A stretch of 64,000 nucleotides of DNA from Elymus sibiricus (GCA_039707655.1 CM077668.1:63319086-63383085); one strand, 5' to 3'; shown: positions 23,325 through 35,399, numbered from the stretch's first letter. Notes: generated by a model not told the origin, from the sequence alone. A program made the numbers and translations.

Positions 23325-24257
23325 CTAAGTGCCTCTGTCAGAGACTATGGTCTTGGGTACTCCGTGTAAGCAAACAATTCGGGAGAGGTATAACCTAGCA
23401 AGCCTCTGTGTTGAGTATGTGGTTTTTACCGGAATGAAATGTGCCACCTTGGTTAATAAATCTATGATAACCCAGATAGCATCATTCCCGTGTCGTGACC
23501 TCGGTAATCCAACAATAAAATCCATTCCTATCACATCCCATTTCCATTCAGGCACTCTGAGTGGATGTAATAATCCTGCTGGCCTCTGATGTTCTGCCTT
23601 TATAGGCTGACAGGAGTCACACCACGCGACATATACGGCGATATCCCTTTTCATCCCGTGCCACCAAAAATTTTCCTGTAAATCCTTATACATCTTGGTT
23701 CCTCCTGGGTGAATGGAGTACGGAGTTGTGTGGGCTTCTGCCAAAATTTTTTGCTTTAGCTCTTCCTTGTTGGGTACGCATAACCTTTTTCCGTACCATA
23801 GGATTCCCTGACTATCTATGGTAAATTCAGATGCCTTGCCTATATTTACCTTCCTTTTAATTCCTTCGATGCTGGGGTGTCCTTTCTGAGCTTCTTTGAT
23901 CTGATCCTCCAATGTTGATTTTATTTCTAAACGGGCAATGGTTCCTTCCGTGACTAGAACCATATTAAGCTTGGCAAATTCCTGGTTGAATTCATGCTGT
24001 GAGAATTGCACATTGTCATTGTCGGTGCATGCATTTCTGCTCAGAGCATCTGCCACAACATTTGCCTTACCCGGGTGGTAATGAATTCCCACATCATAAT
24101 CCTTAATTAACTCAAGCCATCGACGCTGTCTCAAGTTTAATTCCGGCTGGGTGAAGATATACTTAAGACTTTTGTGGTCCGTGTATATCTCGCATCGGTT
24201 ACCAAGAAGGTAATGTCGCCATTCCTTGAGTGCGTGTATCACAGCTGCTAACTCCAA
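23325..24257 (-). pseudogene. Tekay-like RNase H end and integrase N-terminal half
   Basis: 310 open codons. The RNase H tail is at the start ([51 protein letters not shown]). The integrase zinc finger has its H-H-C-C residues in [11 protein letters not shown] and CDSC. The catalytic core begins [13 protein letters not shown] (first Asp) and [14 protein letters not shown], with the second Asp in TIVSDRGT at the end. In the family this enzyme inserts the DNA copy. The frame stops at the break near 23,322. Confidence 0.9.
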
Positions 24258-24287
24258 ATCATGGGTAGGGTAATTTTCTTCGTGTCG

Positions 24288-24654
24288 TCATAGCTGTCTT
24301 GAGGCATATGCTACGACCTTTCCTTCCTGCATTAATACACATCCAAGTCCCTTCCTGGAAGCGTCACAATATATTTCAAAATTTTTGTGCACATCTAGCA
24401 CGATCAGAACAGGTGCCATGGTCAACCTTTTCTTTAATTCTTGGAAACTTTCTCGCAAGCTTTGGTCCATTCAAACTTTTTATCTTTCTTGAGTAGCTGA
24501 GTCATGGGTTTGGCTATGGCGGAGAATCCTTCAATAAATCGTCGATAATAGCCGGCCAGACCAAGAAAACTTCTGACCTCAGTTACGTTGGTGGGTTGCT
24601 TCCACCCTAAGACATCTTTCACTTTGCTTGGGTCCACTGCTATCCCATCCTGTG
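24288..24654 (-). pseudogene. Tekay-like RT thumb and start of RNase H
   Basis: Two overlapping open pieces in different frames carry the post-catalytic RT region ([20 protein letters not shown]) and then the start of RNase H ([20 protein letters not shown], with the first RNase H Asp in YCDAS). The change of frame between 24,434 and 24,470 shows a small indel. Another disabled codon separates it from the next piece near 24,258-24,287. Confidence 0.85.
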
Positions 24655-25749
24655 TCAGTACGTGTCCCAGAAAACCAACTTCCCGTAGCCAAAATTCACA
24701 TTTGCTGAATTTGGCATATAGTTGATTTCCCGTAATTCTTCCAGGACGATCCGAAGATGTTGCTCATGTTCTTCCGGTGTCTTGGAATAAATAAGTAAAT
24801 CATCGATGAACACAACCACGAACTTGTCCAAATATTTCATAAAGATATTGTTCATGAGGTGCACAAAATAAGCAGGAGTGTTGGTCAAACCGAAGGGCAT
24901 CACTGTGAACTCATATAATCCGTATCTGGTGGTAAAGGCAGTCTTGGGTATGTCTAACGATCGGATTCTTAATTGATGGTAGCCTGACCTCAAGTCTATT
25001 TTTGAGAATACCTTGGCTTCTACCAGTTGCTCGAACAGGTCATTGATTCTTGGTAGTGGATATTTATTTTTGATGGTAGCCATATTGAGTGCCCTGTAAT
25101 CAATACATAACCTCAGGGTACCATCCTTTTTCTTAGCAAATAAAACCGGCGATCCCCATGGTGATGAGCTGGGTCGAACATAACCTTTTTCCATTAATTC
25201 CTTAATTTGTTTCTTTAGCTCAGCCAATTCTGTCGGAGCCATACGATAAGGCTTCTTATAAATGGGTGTCGTTCCAGGCGCTAGCTCAATAACAAATTCA
25301 ATTTCACGATCAGGTGGCATGCCTGGTAGCTCCTCTGGAAATACATCAGGGTATTCGCACACCACAGGAACCTTGCTCAACTCTGTCATATCCACTTGAT
25401 TTAATTTTCCCTGTGAAGGAGAAATCTTCCTTGTGCCAAATTTTATTGTCTTCCCTTGACAATTTGTGAGAGTCACTGTATGGTTGTAGCAGTCTATAAA
25501 ACCTTTATTTGTGGTCAACCAGTCCATTCCCAAAATAACATCCAGATCGACTACTTCCAGTACAATAAGATTGGCTAGAAACTTCATTCCTTCGATTTCA
25601 ATATTCACATCCTTGCAGTACCATTGTGTGCTTTGCTTCGATCCCGGGGACTGAATAACCATTGAATTTTGCAAAGGCGAAAAAGAAAACTGATTCTCCG
25701 AAGCAAATCTTTTAGAGATGCATGAATGCGAAGCTCCAGAATCAAACAA
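24655..25749 (-). pseudogene. Tekay-like protease and reverse transcriptase
   Basis: 364 open codons. The aspartic protease active site is at the very start ([11 protein letters not shown]), followed by its second motif region (DVILGMDWL). The RT follows: the palm start ([20 protein letters not shown]), [33 protein letters not shown] and the catalytic [10 protein letters not shown] single-base loss near 24,726 shifts the frame, which ends at a stop at 24,655. Wording is typical of Tekay/Del chromoviruses. Confidence 0.92.
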
Positions 25750-26735
25750 AACTGTGGCATTAATTGTGTTGACAGGGAACGTACCAACACAATGTCCGGT
25801 GCGTTTTGCGCTTCCTCAAAGGTCACGTGATTCACCTGTCCCTTCCTTTGGTTGTTGTTGGGGTTGCTGTGTCGTGGGGCTGCATTAACACTGCGGCCAT
25901 TGTTGTTGGGCTTCGGAACATTATTGTTCCCCTGTTTTGGGCATTGCCTGGCATAATGCCCTTCTTCTCCATAGGCAAAACAAGTAACGCCAGGACGGAA
26001 CATTGTGTCCTTGGTCCTGTTGTTGAAGGTGTTGCGACTCTGCTGCGGTCGTGTTGTTGGATTTGGTGGTCATGGTGCCACAGGCCTCTGAAATTCATTT
26101 TGGGGCCTGTTGTTGCGCACTTGTACTGACTGGGTCATACGGCGTTTGTGAATTTCATTCATGTTGCGGTGCTCGTTCTCCAGTATGATTGCCTTGTCTA
26201 CCAGTGTCTTGAAATCTGGAAAGGTGTGGACCACCAGTTGGCACTTCAGAGATGGAACGAGTCCATCAAGAAATTTCTCCATCTTTTTACTTTCCGTCAT
26301 GTACTCATCATTGGCGTACCGAGATAACTGAGTAAACTGGTCCAGGTACTGAGTTACCGTGGTGCCTTGCTGCTTGAGATCCTCAAATTCCTTTTTCTTC
26401 AATTTCATAATACTGTTGGGGATATGTGCTCCCCGAAAATTTTCTTTGAATTGTTCCCATGTCATATCTGCTCCATTGGGATGAGTGTGGCATATATTTT
26501 CCCACCATGATGCTGCTGTCCCAGAAAAATAGTGCGGAGCATATAGCACTTTTTCCTGGTCCGTACACTGAGCTATAACCAACTTCCTTTCCATATCACG
26601 CAGCCAATCGTCTGCCTCCAGAGGTTTGTCTGTGTGAGAAAAGACCGTTGGATTGGTCCTCTGGAGCTCAGATAATTTTGACTGGTGTTGATGTTGTCCT
26701 TGGTGATTCCCCATATTTATTAAGTGTTGCATCAT
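25750..26735 (-). pseudogene. Tekay-like gag with zinc knuckle
   Basis: The gag core includes WLRDMERKLVIAQCTDQEKV, FSGTAASWWENI and VTQYLDQFTQLSRYA. It is followed by a CCHC nucleocapsid motif near 25,950-25,990 reading CFAYGEEGHYARQC, in which the second Cys is replaced by Tyr. A TGA interrupts the frame at about 26,070, and a one-base shift near 25,790 separates gag from the protease. A further TAG upstream (near 26,815) puts the original start in doubt. Gag would form the virus-like particle that packages element RNA. Confidence 0.88.
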
Positions 26736-27143
26736 TTCCTGGTGCTGCTGCTGACTTTGCTCATACAGACGGCATACTTGTGAAAATGCTGAATCGTTGC
26801 TTTGCTGACTTGTCTATCCTTGTGTGAAATTATTTCCCATCTGTGCAAAGTTGTCCTTTGGCAGACAGGGCATGGAACGTGTCCAGGGACGATGCATTTT
26901 CTTTCTGGGGTATTTGTGTAACACCGATGAGAAAAGAAAATATAAAGGAAGGAAATAAATTTTTAAGAGCCTGAAAATAATATCCCCCCAAAAACGTAAG
27001 TGCATGGAAGTAACAGGTTATAACACACATGCAGATTTAATTATACATGCCAGATTTAATTATAAATGCATGAGATGCATGCTAAAAATGTTAGTACCGA
27101 CTCTATTACTAGTGTTCGCGCCTAGGGCTTCCTACAGTCAGCC

Positions 27144-27157
27144 TGGCTCTGATACCA
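27144..27157 (-). other. Primer binding site of the Tekay-like element (tRNA-Met type)
   Basis: The minus strand reads TGGTATCAGAGCCA, complementary to the 3' end of initiator tRNA-Met, 5 bases from the 5' LTR end. Confidence 0.85.
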
Positions 27158-27162
27158 AGGTT

Positions 27163-30100
27163 TGTCAGGCCCATTTCTGGGATAAATCACAGAAGAGCCT
27201 CAAGTCATACCAGCCCCAAGAACAACTGGTAGACTTCCTTGATATATATAACCAGTACAAATATAATATTACACAGGGTTGAGTCAGAGGGATCAACAAT
27301 TATTTCAAGCTTCCCAATATTCTACGGTGGTGGAATAACACAGTGGTGCGGTGGTAGAACAACACTGATACAATAAAATAAAGTCAAGCGTCAGTGTGAG
27401 GCTTGACTATTTTATTGGTGTAGCGGAAACACAGCGGATGATACACGTGGTAGACTCCAAGATCACAGGTTGTTTGACTGGGAACACCTCTAAGCGTCGG
27501 GCTCGCTAGCGCAATCTCCTTCCACAAGCTCGTCCTCCTCCAGGTCTGGCCAATAAAATAGCCAGGGACAAGCCAGTGAGTACGTTGGAATGTACTCGCA
27601 AACATTATGAACGAAAGATATACCGAATGCATATGCCCATGATGGATTAAATGATATGCTCATGCTGACTGAAATTTAAAACATGGCATGATAAATATTA
27701 GCATGTGCACAAAAATTAATATGTTAGTGACAAACCAAGAAAGTTGAAGGTGGACAATCGGGCGAGACGGGACCGCCCGAGAATCCAAGAGAAATGCCAA
27801 ACGGGTGTCTAAAAGAGAATCGGGCGAGACAGGACCGCCTGAGAACTCAAGCGACGCCACGAGAGGTCTTGAAAAGAAATGCCAAACGGGTGTCTAAAAG
27901 AGAATCGGGCGAGACAGGACCGCCCGAGAACTCAAGCGACGCCACGAGAGGTCTTGAAAAGAAATGCCAAACGGGTATCTAAAAGAGAATCGGGCGAGAC
28001 AGGAGATTTCTTTAGTCGGCACCATGACGCTGGCTAATTCCCATTACGGTCTTTGGGTTGAAAACACACCTGACCAGCACACACCAGATTAACTTTTCGG
28101 ATGCCAGGAATCACCCAAAGCATCATTCAAGAAAAATTCTAAGTCGGGGAGACTACAATCTCGAATAGCATGGGATCACTATTCATACACGCGGATTACA
28201 AGGGGTGCCCCCCTCTTGGCCCATCCGGATACACCCATGCCCCCTGACCTGATGACGGGCATTAGTCCATGGCCGTGGAAACCCTCATCATGGCCCTCTA
28301 TGTGGTGTGTACACAGACAGGGGTTAGCAACTTACTAAACCATACTTCCCTCGCGGGAAGACCTGTGGCAGCACGGTGTTTAGCTAGGTGTGACGGAACA
28401 AGACTCGATCTAGGTCGACTCAGGAGGTGTTGTTATTATGACTGGCATGTCTCACATGCCACGGTGACACCGTTGTGTCATAGCACAGCCCGTGCCCACC
28501 GGCACGTCCAAGGCAGGAGTTATACTCCTGGTTGTCTCACATCTTTTATTCACGGTAGAAAGTTACTTGAGTGAAGTGCAAGCAAGTGTAAAAATGATAT
28601 GACCATGCATGCATGCATTATTTCCACACATATGGTGCAAACTCAAACCAATGCAACCATGCAATGCAATTCACCATATCCCAGGTTCAAAATGCTTGCC
28701 TTGATCAAAGTAGTCAGAAAGTGAACCCTCGAAATTCCCGGCAAAGTTTCCCTCTTCGTTTTCTGGAAAAATCAAATTCAAAATTCAAATTAAAAATTTG
28801 CAACACTACCAAAAAGTGTCTCAAAATCTTTTTAAATAAATACTAAAAAAAACTAGAGGGAAAAATAATAATTTCAAAAAAATAATCAACTCAAACAGAG
28901 TTGTGGTTAAAAAGTTATTAAACTTTTAAGACCAGGGGCTTTTCTGCAAAAATCCAGTCCCTGTGCGTTTAAAAAGAAAATGGTTCGGCAAAAGTACGCT
29001 TTCCCAGCGCAGAAGGCGTAAACAGAAGAATACGTCTTTAGTTTAAACGCAGTAAAAAAAGAAAATGCTGACGGGTGGGGTCCACCAGTCAGGTTTGAAT
29101 TTAAACGCGCTCGCGCGCGTGGACAGAAGGGAGGCGACGATCACCGGCGATGATCGCCGGGGTTTTGGGAGGCGGCGATGATCGGAGCGTGTTCGGGGTG
29201 GAGTTCCGCGTCGGTGGGTGGCGGTGGTGGTCGCCGGCGAGCAGCAGAACGACGGCGAGGTCGTCGCCGGCGGACGATGGTTCGGGTGCAGTTGGATCTC
29301 GCCGGAGAGATGGAGAAGCTCTGAATTGGTGCGCGGAATCGCCGAGAGGGAGTGATGCGAGGTTACGGGTGGAGTTTTGGAGGCGGAGATGGAGTGATGG
29401 CGTCGTGCTGATCAGTGGAGGTGGCGGCGGATCGGTGGCCGGAGAGGAGGAAGACGGCCTCCCCGAGGTCGGGTGAGTGCACGGGAGATCGATTCGGAGT
29501 GCGTGCGGGTGGTGCCTGAAGTGAACGGAGCTTGGGAGCTCCTATTTATAGGCGGCCGAGGAGGTCAAAGGCGGATCGGATGACGCCGGAGTTAATTCCG
29601 CCGGCGAGGTAGGTTAGGGGCGGCGGGCAGTTCGGTGCGTGATCAGTGAGGTTGAGGGAGTACTCCAGAAGCGCCAGCGCGGACGATCTCCTCGCCTTCC
29701 TGCCTTATCCCCGACGAAGCTTGCGTACGGGTGTGGCGGCGATGAACGGCTCCGGCGACTGACAGCGGGCCCTGGGCGGCGTGGACGGCGCGCGGAGCCG
29801 TGGAGAAGAGCGACGCGTGGAGGAGGTAGGTGGAGGTGAGCTGCAGAGGGGAGTGAAGATGGCGGGCGCCGAGTTGATTTCCCCCGCGTTGCCGCGGACG
29901 AGGACGGAGGCCGTTGCACCGGCCACCTCCTGTTCTGTCGGTGGCGGGGCACTGACCAGGGGGTCCCCGGCGATCCAATTAAGGCAAGAGGAGGCATGGG
30001 GGTGAAGGAGAGGCGATGGAGTGTGGTGCACGGCGTCGATCGCCTCTGCCACTGAACCAAATTCAGTTAACTGAATTTTATCGACAGTGCTACAGTACGC

Positions 30101-30842
30101 CCACCACATGTATGAGGAAATGCCAGAGGGTGCTAGGGATTTTAGGAATTTGTGGGAATTTTTGTGGTGAGGTGTTGATGCAAATAAGAGAGGTTGGCAA
30201 AGTTTCAGAATTTTTGGAGCTATAAAAATTGAGTTTGTATCAGAGAAATTGTTTCTGGTCCAAATTTGAATCGACTGAATTTTGAAAATTTTGAACTGTG
30301 GAACCCAAGGTTTTTGGTGAAATGGGTTGTGGGTACTGCCTAGTTGCTACGATAATTTTGGTGGGAGCAGAAGACTTGTAGAAAGTATGGTTACTTTGTA
30401 AACCAAAGAAACCATGAATAAAATAAATTCCAACTTTGGAATTTAGTAAATTTTGTAGAAATATTTTTGTAAGGTGGAAAGGAGTTGGATACTGTCCTAG
30501 AAGGTGTGAGTGACTTGAGGGATAATTTAGGAGTGACAGAAAAATTATTGAATAGATTTTCTATAAGAATGAAAGGAGATGAAAGGGACCATTTCATTGA
30601 AATGATCTAGTCATTCAAAACTTTTCTGAAATAAAATTATTTTTGATCTTTCAAAAATAATTGCCCAATAAATAAATCATCCAAAACAGTACCATTTAAA
30701 AAAAATTGAAACCCAATTAAAAATTAAAATGAATTTCAGAACAGAAGAAAGAGAAGAAGAAGAATTGGGTCAAAATAATTCAAAGTATTTTCTTTTAATA
30801 AAAAGATTTGAAAATCCAGAGAGAAAATTTTGGGGTGTTACA
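27163..30842 (-). repeat. 5' LTR of the Tekay-like element
   Basis: About 3.7 kb, co-linear with the 3' LTR and with few scattered differences in the parts compared. It has only three 85-bp units (starting 27,794, 27,879, 27,964; array 27,757-28,003). It lacks the stretch matching about 19,290-19,625 of the 3' LTR. The junction is at 28,002, where AGGA occurs on both sides of the lost segment. Confidence 0.9.
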
Positions 30843-30847
30843 CAGGT
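30843..30847. repeat. Target site duplication CAGGT, right copy (Tekay-like element)
   Basis: CAGGT follows the LTR terminus TGTTACA at 30,842 and continues into host LTR sequence (TCAGCTGGG). Confidence 0.85.
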
Positions 30848-31245
30848 TCAGCTGGGCAGGTTCTGTACATGGGGCGCGCTTCGGCCGGATCATCCGGGAC
30901 TGGGTCCGGATCGTCCGGGCGTTGGCCGGATCGTCCGGACCTGGGTCTGGATCATCCGGGCAGGGGCTGACTTGTCCCTTTTGACCTCCGTCTTCGCGTT
31001 CCTCTTTCTCCTTTGCTTCACCTAGCTCCGTAGCTTCTCCATGATGAACTCCTCGGTACCTGAGTATGTATAGGGTCTCCGCTTGAGGTAGCATCCAATT
31101 CTCATGTGTATCAAAGGGGAATTGTGAGAGGAGTGATGTCACCTCGTTCTCGATGGCTCTTGCTCGTGCTCGTGTCATAGGTCCTCGTGGCACTTTAGGT
31201 GACGAAGGTGAGTCCATGGGGATGACCTCGGGATGCTCCGCATCA

Positions 31246-31262
31246 TCTCCCCCCCTCCCCTT
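31246..31262 (-). other. Polypurine tract of the host gypsy element
   Basis: The minus strand reads AAGGGGAGGGGGGGAGA directly upstream of the LTR A start TGATGCGGAGC. Confidence 0.85.
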
Positions 31263-31294
31263 GGAAAAGATCCGTCATCGGATCGAGATCCACA

Positions 31295-32910
31295 TCACAA
31301 ATGGAAGGGAGATAACTCCTTGATGTTGAAGATGTCGCTCACGTTGTACTTGGCGTGTGGTATGTCGATCTTGTAGGCGTTGTCATTGTAGCGTGCTAGC
31401 ACCTTGAACGGTCCATCAGCTCGAGGAAGTAGCTTTGACTTGCGTTCGTTGGGGAAGCGTTCTTTGCGTAGGTGTAGCCACACAAGATCTCCGGGGTTGA
31501 ACACCATGGGGTGCTTGTTGATGTTGACCTTGGGCGCTCTTGGAGTGGTAGCGGTAGGATGTCCAATGGAGACAACGGGTTGAAGCCGTAGACGACCTCG
31601 AAGGGGGACTTGCCGGTAGTCGAATGTCTTGCTTGATTGTAGGCGTACTCGGCGATGGGTAAGCATTCCTCCCACTCCCTTATGTTCTTCTTGATCAACA
31701 CGCGAAGGAGTGTGGATAGCGTCCAGTTGGTGACCTCCGTTTGGCCATCGGTTTGAGGATGATAAGCCGAAGAGAATAGGAGCTTGATTCCGAGCTTGGC
31801 ACATAGTGTCTTCCAAAAGTAGCTTAGGAATTTGATGTCGTGATCCGATACAATCGTCTTGGGCACTGCATGCAATCTCAAGACTTCCCCATTCTCCATG
31901 AGATGTTGGACTTGCCATTGTATTTCTTTGGTCTCGTCGGGGTTGACGCGGTAAGGTGCCTTGTTCGGTAGAGGTGCACCGGGGATGAGATCAATGCGGT
32001 GTTCGATTCCGCGTAGAGGAGGTAGTCCTGGAGGTAGCTCATCGGGAAACACGTCCTTGTATTCCTGCAAGAGATGAGACAACACTAGAGGAAGATGTTG
32101 TGAAGTATTAGTCCGCTCAACTTCACCTTTGCATAAAAGCACAAAGTGAAGAACACTTGATGGGCTCTCACTCACATCCCTCAAATATTTTTTGCTGGCT
32201 AAAAGAACTAGATCTTGTTTGTTGCTCATCGTGGAATCACTCATTTTTGGCTTGTGGCGCTCACTCTCTTTGTGGTGGTTCAGTCGCTCACTTGTCTCTC
32301 CACGATGGTTAGATGCTTGCTTGTCCGCGATGACATGGCTTGGTGTCATTGGTCGAAGTATGTATTCCTTGCCCTTCATCTTGAAGCTATAGTGGTTCAT
32401 CCTACCATTGTGTGTGACTCCTCGATCGAATTGCCATGGTCGTCCAAGAAGGAGGTGGCATACGGACATGGGAACCACATCACACTCCAATGTATCTTCA
32501 TATGCTCCAATTTTGAAGGAGACTTGAACGGTGTGCTCCACTTGCATGGTGCCGGAGTCGCTTAGCCATTGGACCTTGTAGGGGCGAGGGTGCTTCTTCT
32601 TGACCAATTGGAGCTTGGAACATAACTCTTCACTTGCCAAGTTGTGGCAACTTCCGCCGTCGATGATGACCTTGACGGAACGTCCTTGAATACCTGCTTT
32701 GGTATGGAAGATGTGGCAATGTTGGTCTTCATCTTGATGTTGTTGAAGTGTCAAGACCTTGGAGACAACAAGAGCGGGGCTTGAATCATTATCGCAAAAG
32801 ATTTGATTGTCTTCATCTTCATTCACATGGCGATGCATGGCCACTTGCTCGATGGCTTCCATTTCATATTCACTCATGGAATCGTAGGTGCCGTCGGCGT
32901 TGAGGATCAT
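31295..32910 (-). pseudogene. Host gypsy pol: protease joined in frame to integrase, with RT and RNase H deleted
   Basis: One frame of 504 codons (31,396-32,910) starts with a protease region ([19 protein letters not shown], then [12 protein letters not shown]) and the linker before RT ([19 protein letters not shown], ending at QHLMENG). It then passes directly into the middle of the integrase core ([49 protein letters not shown]). All RT palm motifs, RNase H and the integrase zinc finger are missing. A second break near 31,540-31,580 moves the C-terminal integrase part ([37 protein letters not shown]) to another frame, ending at 31,295. The product cannot reverse transcribe. Confidence 0.85.
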
Positions 32911-32916
32911 AGTGCG

Positions 32917-34302
32917 TCATGTTGGGCACTCGAATGATTTCTGGCCTCGTCCCTTGCAAGTGAAACACTTGATGTCACTCGTCTTGGTGTCGTCCGTAGG
33001 AGTTGTTGATGATGAAGGCTTTTGCTTGGATGTACTTGTATGACGACTCGAAGATGTTATTGGTTGCTTGGATCTTGATTTGTCGCCGGTACTTGGTGTA
33101 GATCGAGTCGTGGAAGGAGTGGTAGAAGTCATTGAAGCTTGATTGTAGGAACCGAAGGTCTTGGAAGAGTACTTGGAGTATTTGTAGTCCTCTTGTACTT
33201 GTCGCTCCGCTTAGGTTGCTTGGTGCACTAGCTCGAGGAGGCCTTCTCTTGACGTCGTTGGATCACTTGATGGGAGCGACAAGTACAAGGCCTCGAGTAC
33301 GGTTAGATATCCACAATTTTCTTGATGGGATAGTTGAGGCCATTCAAGAATCTCTCCATAGTTTGTTCATCATCTTCCTTGACATTGGCTCGTATCATTG
33401 CAATCTCCATTTCTTGGTAGTATTCTTCAACGGACTTGATGCCTTGCTTGAGGAGTTGGAGTTTCTAGAAGAGGTCACGGTTATAGTGTGTAGGCACAAA
33501 GCGAGCTCGCATGACATCTTTCATTTGGTTCCAAGTGGTGATGGGTGGCTCGCCCTTCTCTTGACGTCGTTGGATCACTTGTTCCCACCAAATGAGAACA
33601 CAGTCTTGGAACTCAAGAGATGCCATGGCAATCTTCTTTTCCTCTTGGTAGTTGTGGAGACGGAATATCTTGTCAATTTTCAATGCCCAAGAGAGGTATT
33701 CTTCGGGATCATTTCCACTGGAGAATTTAGGCATTGTGAACTTGAGCTTGCCGTAGCGCTCCTCATTGTCTTGTTGGTGGTGACGATGACGCCCGTGTCG
33801 TGGAGGAGGGTCTTCTAGCTCGTGCTCGTCGTGCTCATCTTGATTGTCTTGACGTCGAGGTCATGGAATTCTTGCACGGTTCCTCATCTCTTGGCGGTCC
33901 TAATTTCTTGTGGCCTCATCTTGTTGCTCGCGTCGTGGGGCCTCTTCTTGTTCTCGCACCCGGCGGTTGCGTTCGGCGACGTTGCGAGTTGCTTCTCGTA
34001 GGGCACGTTGAGCTTGAAGTGCTTGCTCCTCACGAATGTGTTGTTCTTGTAGTAGAGCGTCGTCGTCTTGGTGTACTTGACGTTGGCGTTGTGGAACGGA
34101 ACTCTTCCATTTGAGATGATAGCTTGTCATTATGAGTGTGTCGAAAGTCGGAGGCGAGTTGTTCGATGCGTTCGCCCAAAGCTTCACTTTCTTGATGTAA
34201 TGCTCGTTGGACGCCGAAGAGGTGTGCCTTGGTGACGTAGTCGTTCGGTGCATCGTCTTGCTCATCGAAGAGAGGATTCGAAGAAGTGCCCGACCTATCC
34301 AT
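32917..34302 (-). pseudogene. Host gypsy gag
   Basis: The likely start is the ATG at 34,302 (MDRSGTSSNPLFDEQDD). A coiled-coil-like part rich in E, Q and R follows (34,265-33,900, another frame). The gag core is MPKFSSGNDPEEYLSWALKI with FQDCVLIWWEQVIQRRQ (33,734-33,465). A late part reads GIKSVEEYYQEMEIAMIRA and a zinc knuckle reads IKCFTCKGRGQKSFECP (32,917-33,132; the His position holds Lys or Ser, so it is degenerate). Breaks: a frameshift near 34,100, stops at about 33,900, 33,860, 33,463 and 33,310. Repeated TCGTCGTCTT-type words on the plus strand are the codons of this region. Confidence 0.8.
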
Positions 34303-35394
34303 TATTCTCAAACAAGTGTTAGTGGAAGAAGGGAACGAACTAGACCAATGTACCTTATCCAATGTTGAAGATGGATCAATGATCACTCGATATGGTATTA
34401 TGGAAATAGTGCAATTGGTACCGGATCATGTCAATTCTCACACCTACACAAGTAAAGCTTTTGGAGGAGTTTGGTTAGGATGGTGGCACAAAATATTTGC
34501 AATTGTAAGCAATATATCAATAATGTTGAGAAAGATTCGCAAATTTGCAAGTGAAACAAGTAGACCAAGCAAAGTTACATGGAACACACGCACGGAAAGA
34601 TAAGTGAGGTCATGCAACCAAGGAATGAGCACAAAATGTGGAACACCCAGAAACGCTCGTGTTGCACAACTCTAGAGAGACGCTAGCACGATTGCTTAAT
34701 AGGCAGATACGACACTTGTGCACAACCTATAGGATGCAAAACGATCAACTTCAATCTCAATTATGCTTTGTATGTATGAATCCCGGTGAACTTGTCACAA
34801 TGCTCCAAGATGATCAAATGTGTTATGTAATGTGACGATGCTATGACTATTGCTTACAAGCTTGTTATTGCTCTTTTCTCTTTGCTTAAAAGCTTTCTTC
34901 CTTTTGCTCTTTTTCTTTTGGCCACTTATGCGATATGCTCTCACGATGGTAGCAATGATGTATATGCGGGAACAAAATTTTGGCACAAGAGATGATATGA
35001 TGATATGATGGTAACACTAGAGTGCACAAGTTATTGTTGCCCGGCAATACTCAAATGGCTAGTCTCGTAGGAAAGCGACGCAAAAGAGGGCCTTAGGGTT
35101 ACAATGCAATGGCAAGGGAAGAAACGAGTTGTTGTCGAGGTTACCGCCCTTGCTTATGGTGGTGGTGTCACGATGGCGGTGATGCGGTCGTTGTCGAAGT
35201 CGAGTCCGTGGCGATGATGAGTGGTGAAGACGTCAATGTCGAACCGGGCCTAGATAGCCAAAACACACTAGGACACGGGAAAATCGCAACTCAAAATCTC
35301 AATGCAAATGGCAAACGATGTTGTCGGGATGGTGGTGGTGGTCTAGGTAGGTAGGGGGTAGTGGTGTAGGGCTCGGGGAATCGAAGGGGAAGCG
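34303..35394 (-). other. Host gypsy leader between the primer site and gag (part)
   Basis: This is untranslated element sequence with no domain. It is AT-rich in 34,390-35,050, then GT-rich (35,100-35,394). It is continued on the far side of the solo LTR at 36,966-37,353. Confidence 0.6.
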
Positions 35395-35399
35395 GTGGC

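Larger units (their letters stand above)
18249..30842 (-). mobile_element. Tekay/Del-like Ty3/gypsy chromovirus, full length but disabled
   Basis: A complete minus-strand LTR retrotransposon of about 12.6 kb: 5' LTR 27,163-30,842, primer site 27,144-27,157, gag, protease, reverse transcriptase, RNase H, integrase with chromodomain, polypurine tract 22,448-22,465 and 3' LTR 18,249-22,447. LTR ends on the minus strand are TGTAACACCCC...GGGCCTGACA (TGGCA in the 3' LTR). Domain order (integrase after RNase H) defines Ty3/gypsy, and the C-terminal chromodomain defines chromoviruses. Long LTRs and gag wording suggest the Tekay/Del clade. It carries several stops and frameshifts, so it is not autonomous. 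Confidence 0.9.
17667..31245 (-). repeat. Host gypsy 3' LTR (LTR A), interrupted by the Tekay-like element
   Basis: LTR sequence runs 17,667-18,248 and 30,848-31,245, with the Tekay-like element and its duplicated CAGGT in between. It aligns along its whole length with LTR B. Compared with LTR B, many CCGG-rich words have C-to-T or G-to-A changes, and it has one extra palindromic unit near 18,216-18,245. Confidence 0.85.

Noticed and set aside
31396..32910. 504-codon frame considered as a host gene
   Set aside because: Its motifs are retroelement protease and integrase, and it sits between a polypurine tract and a gag in a defined LTR element.
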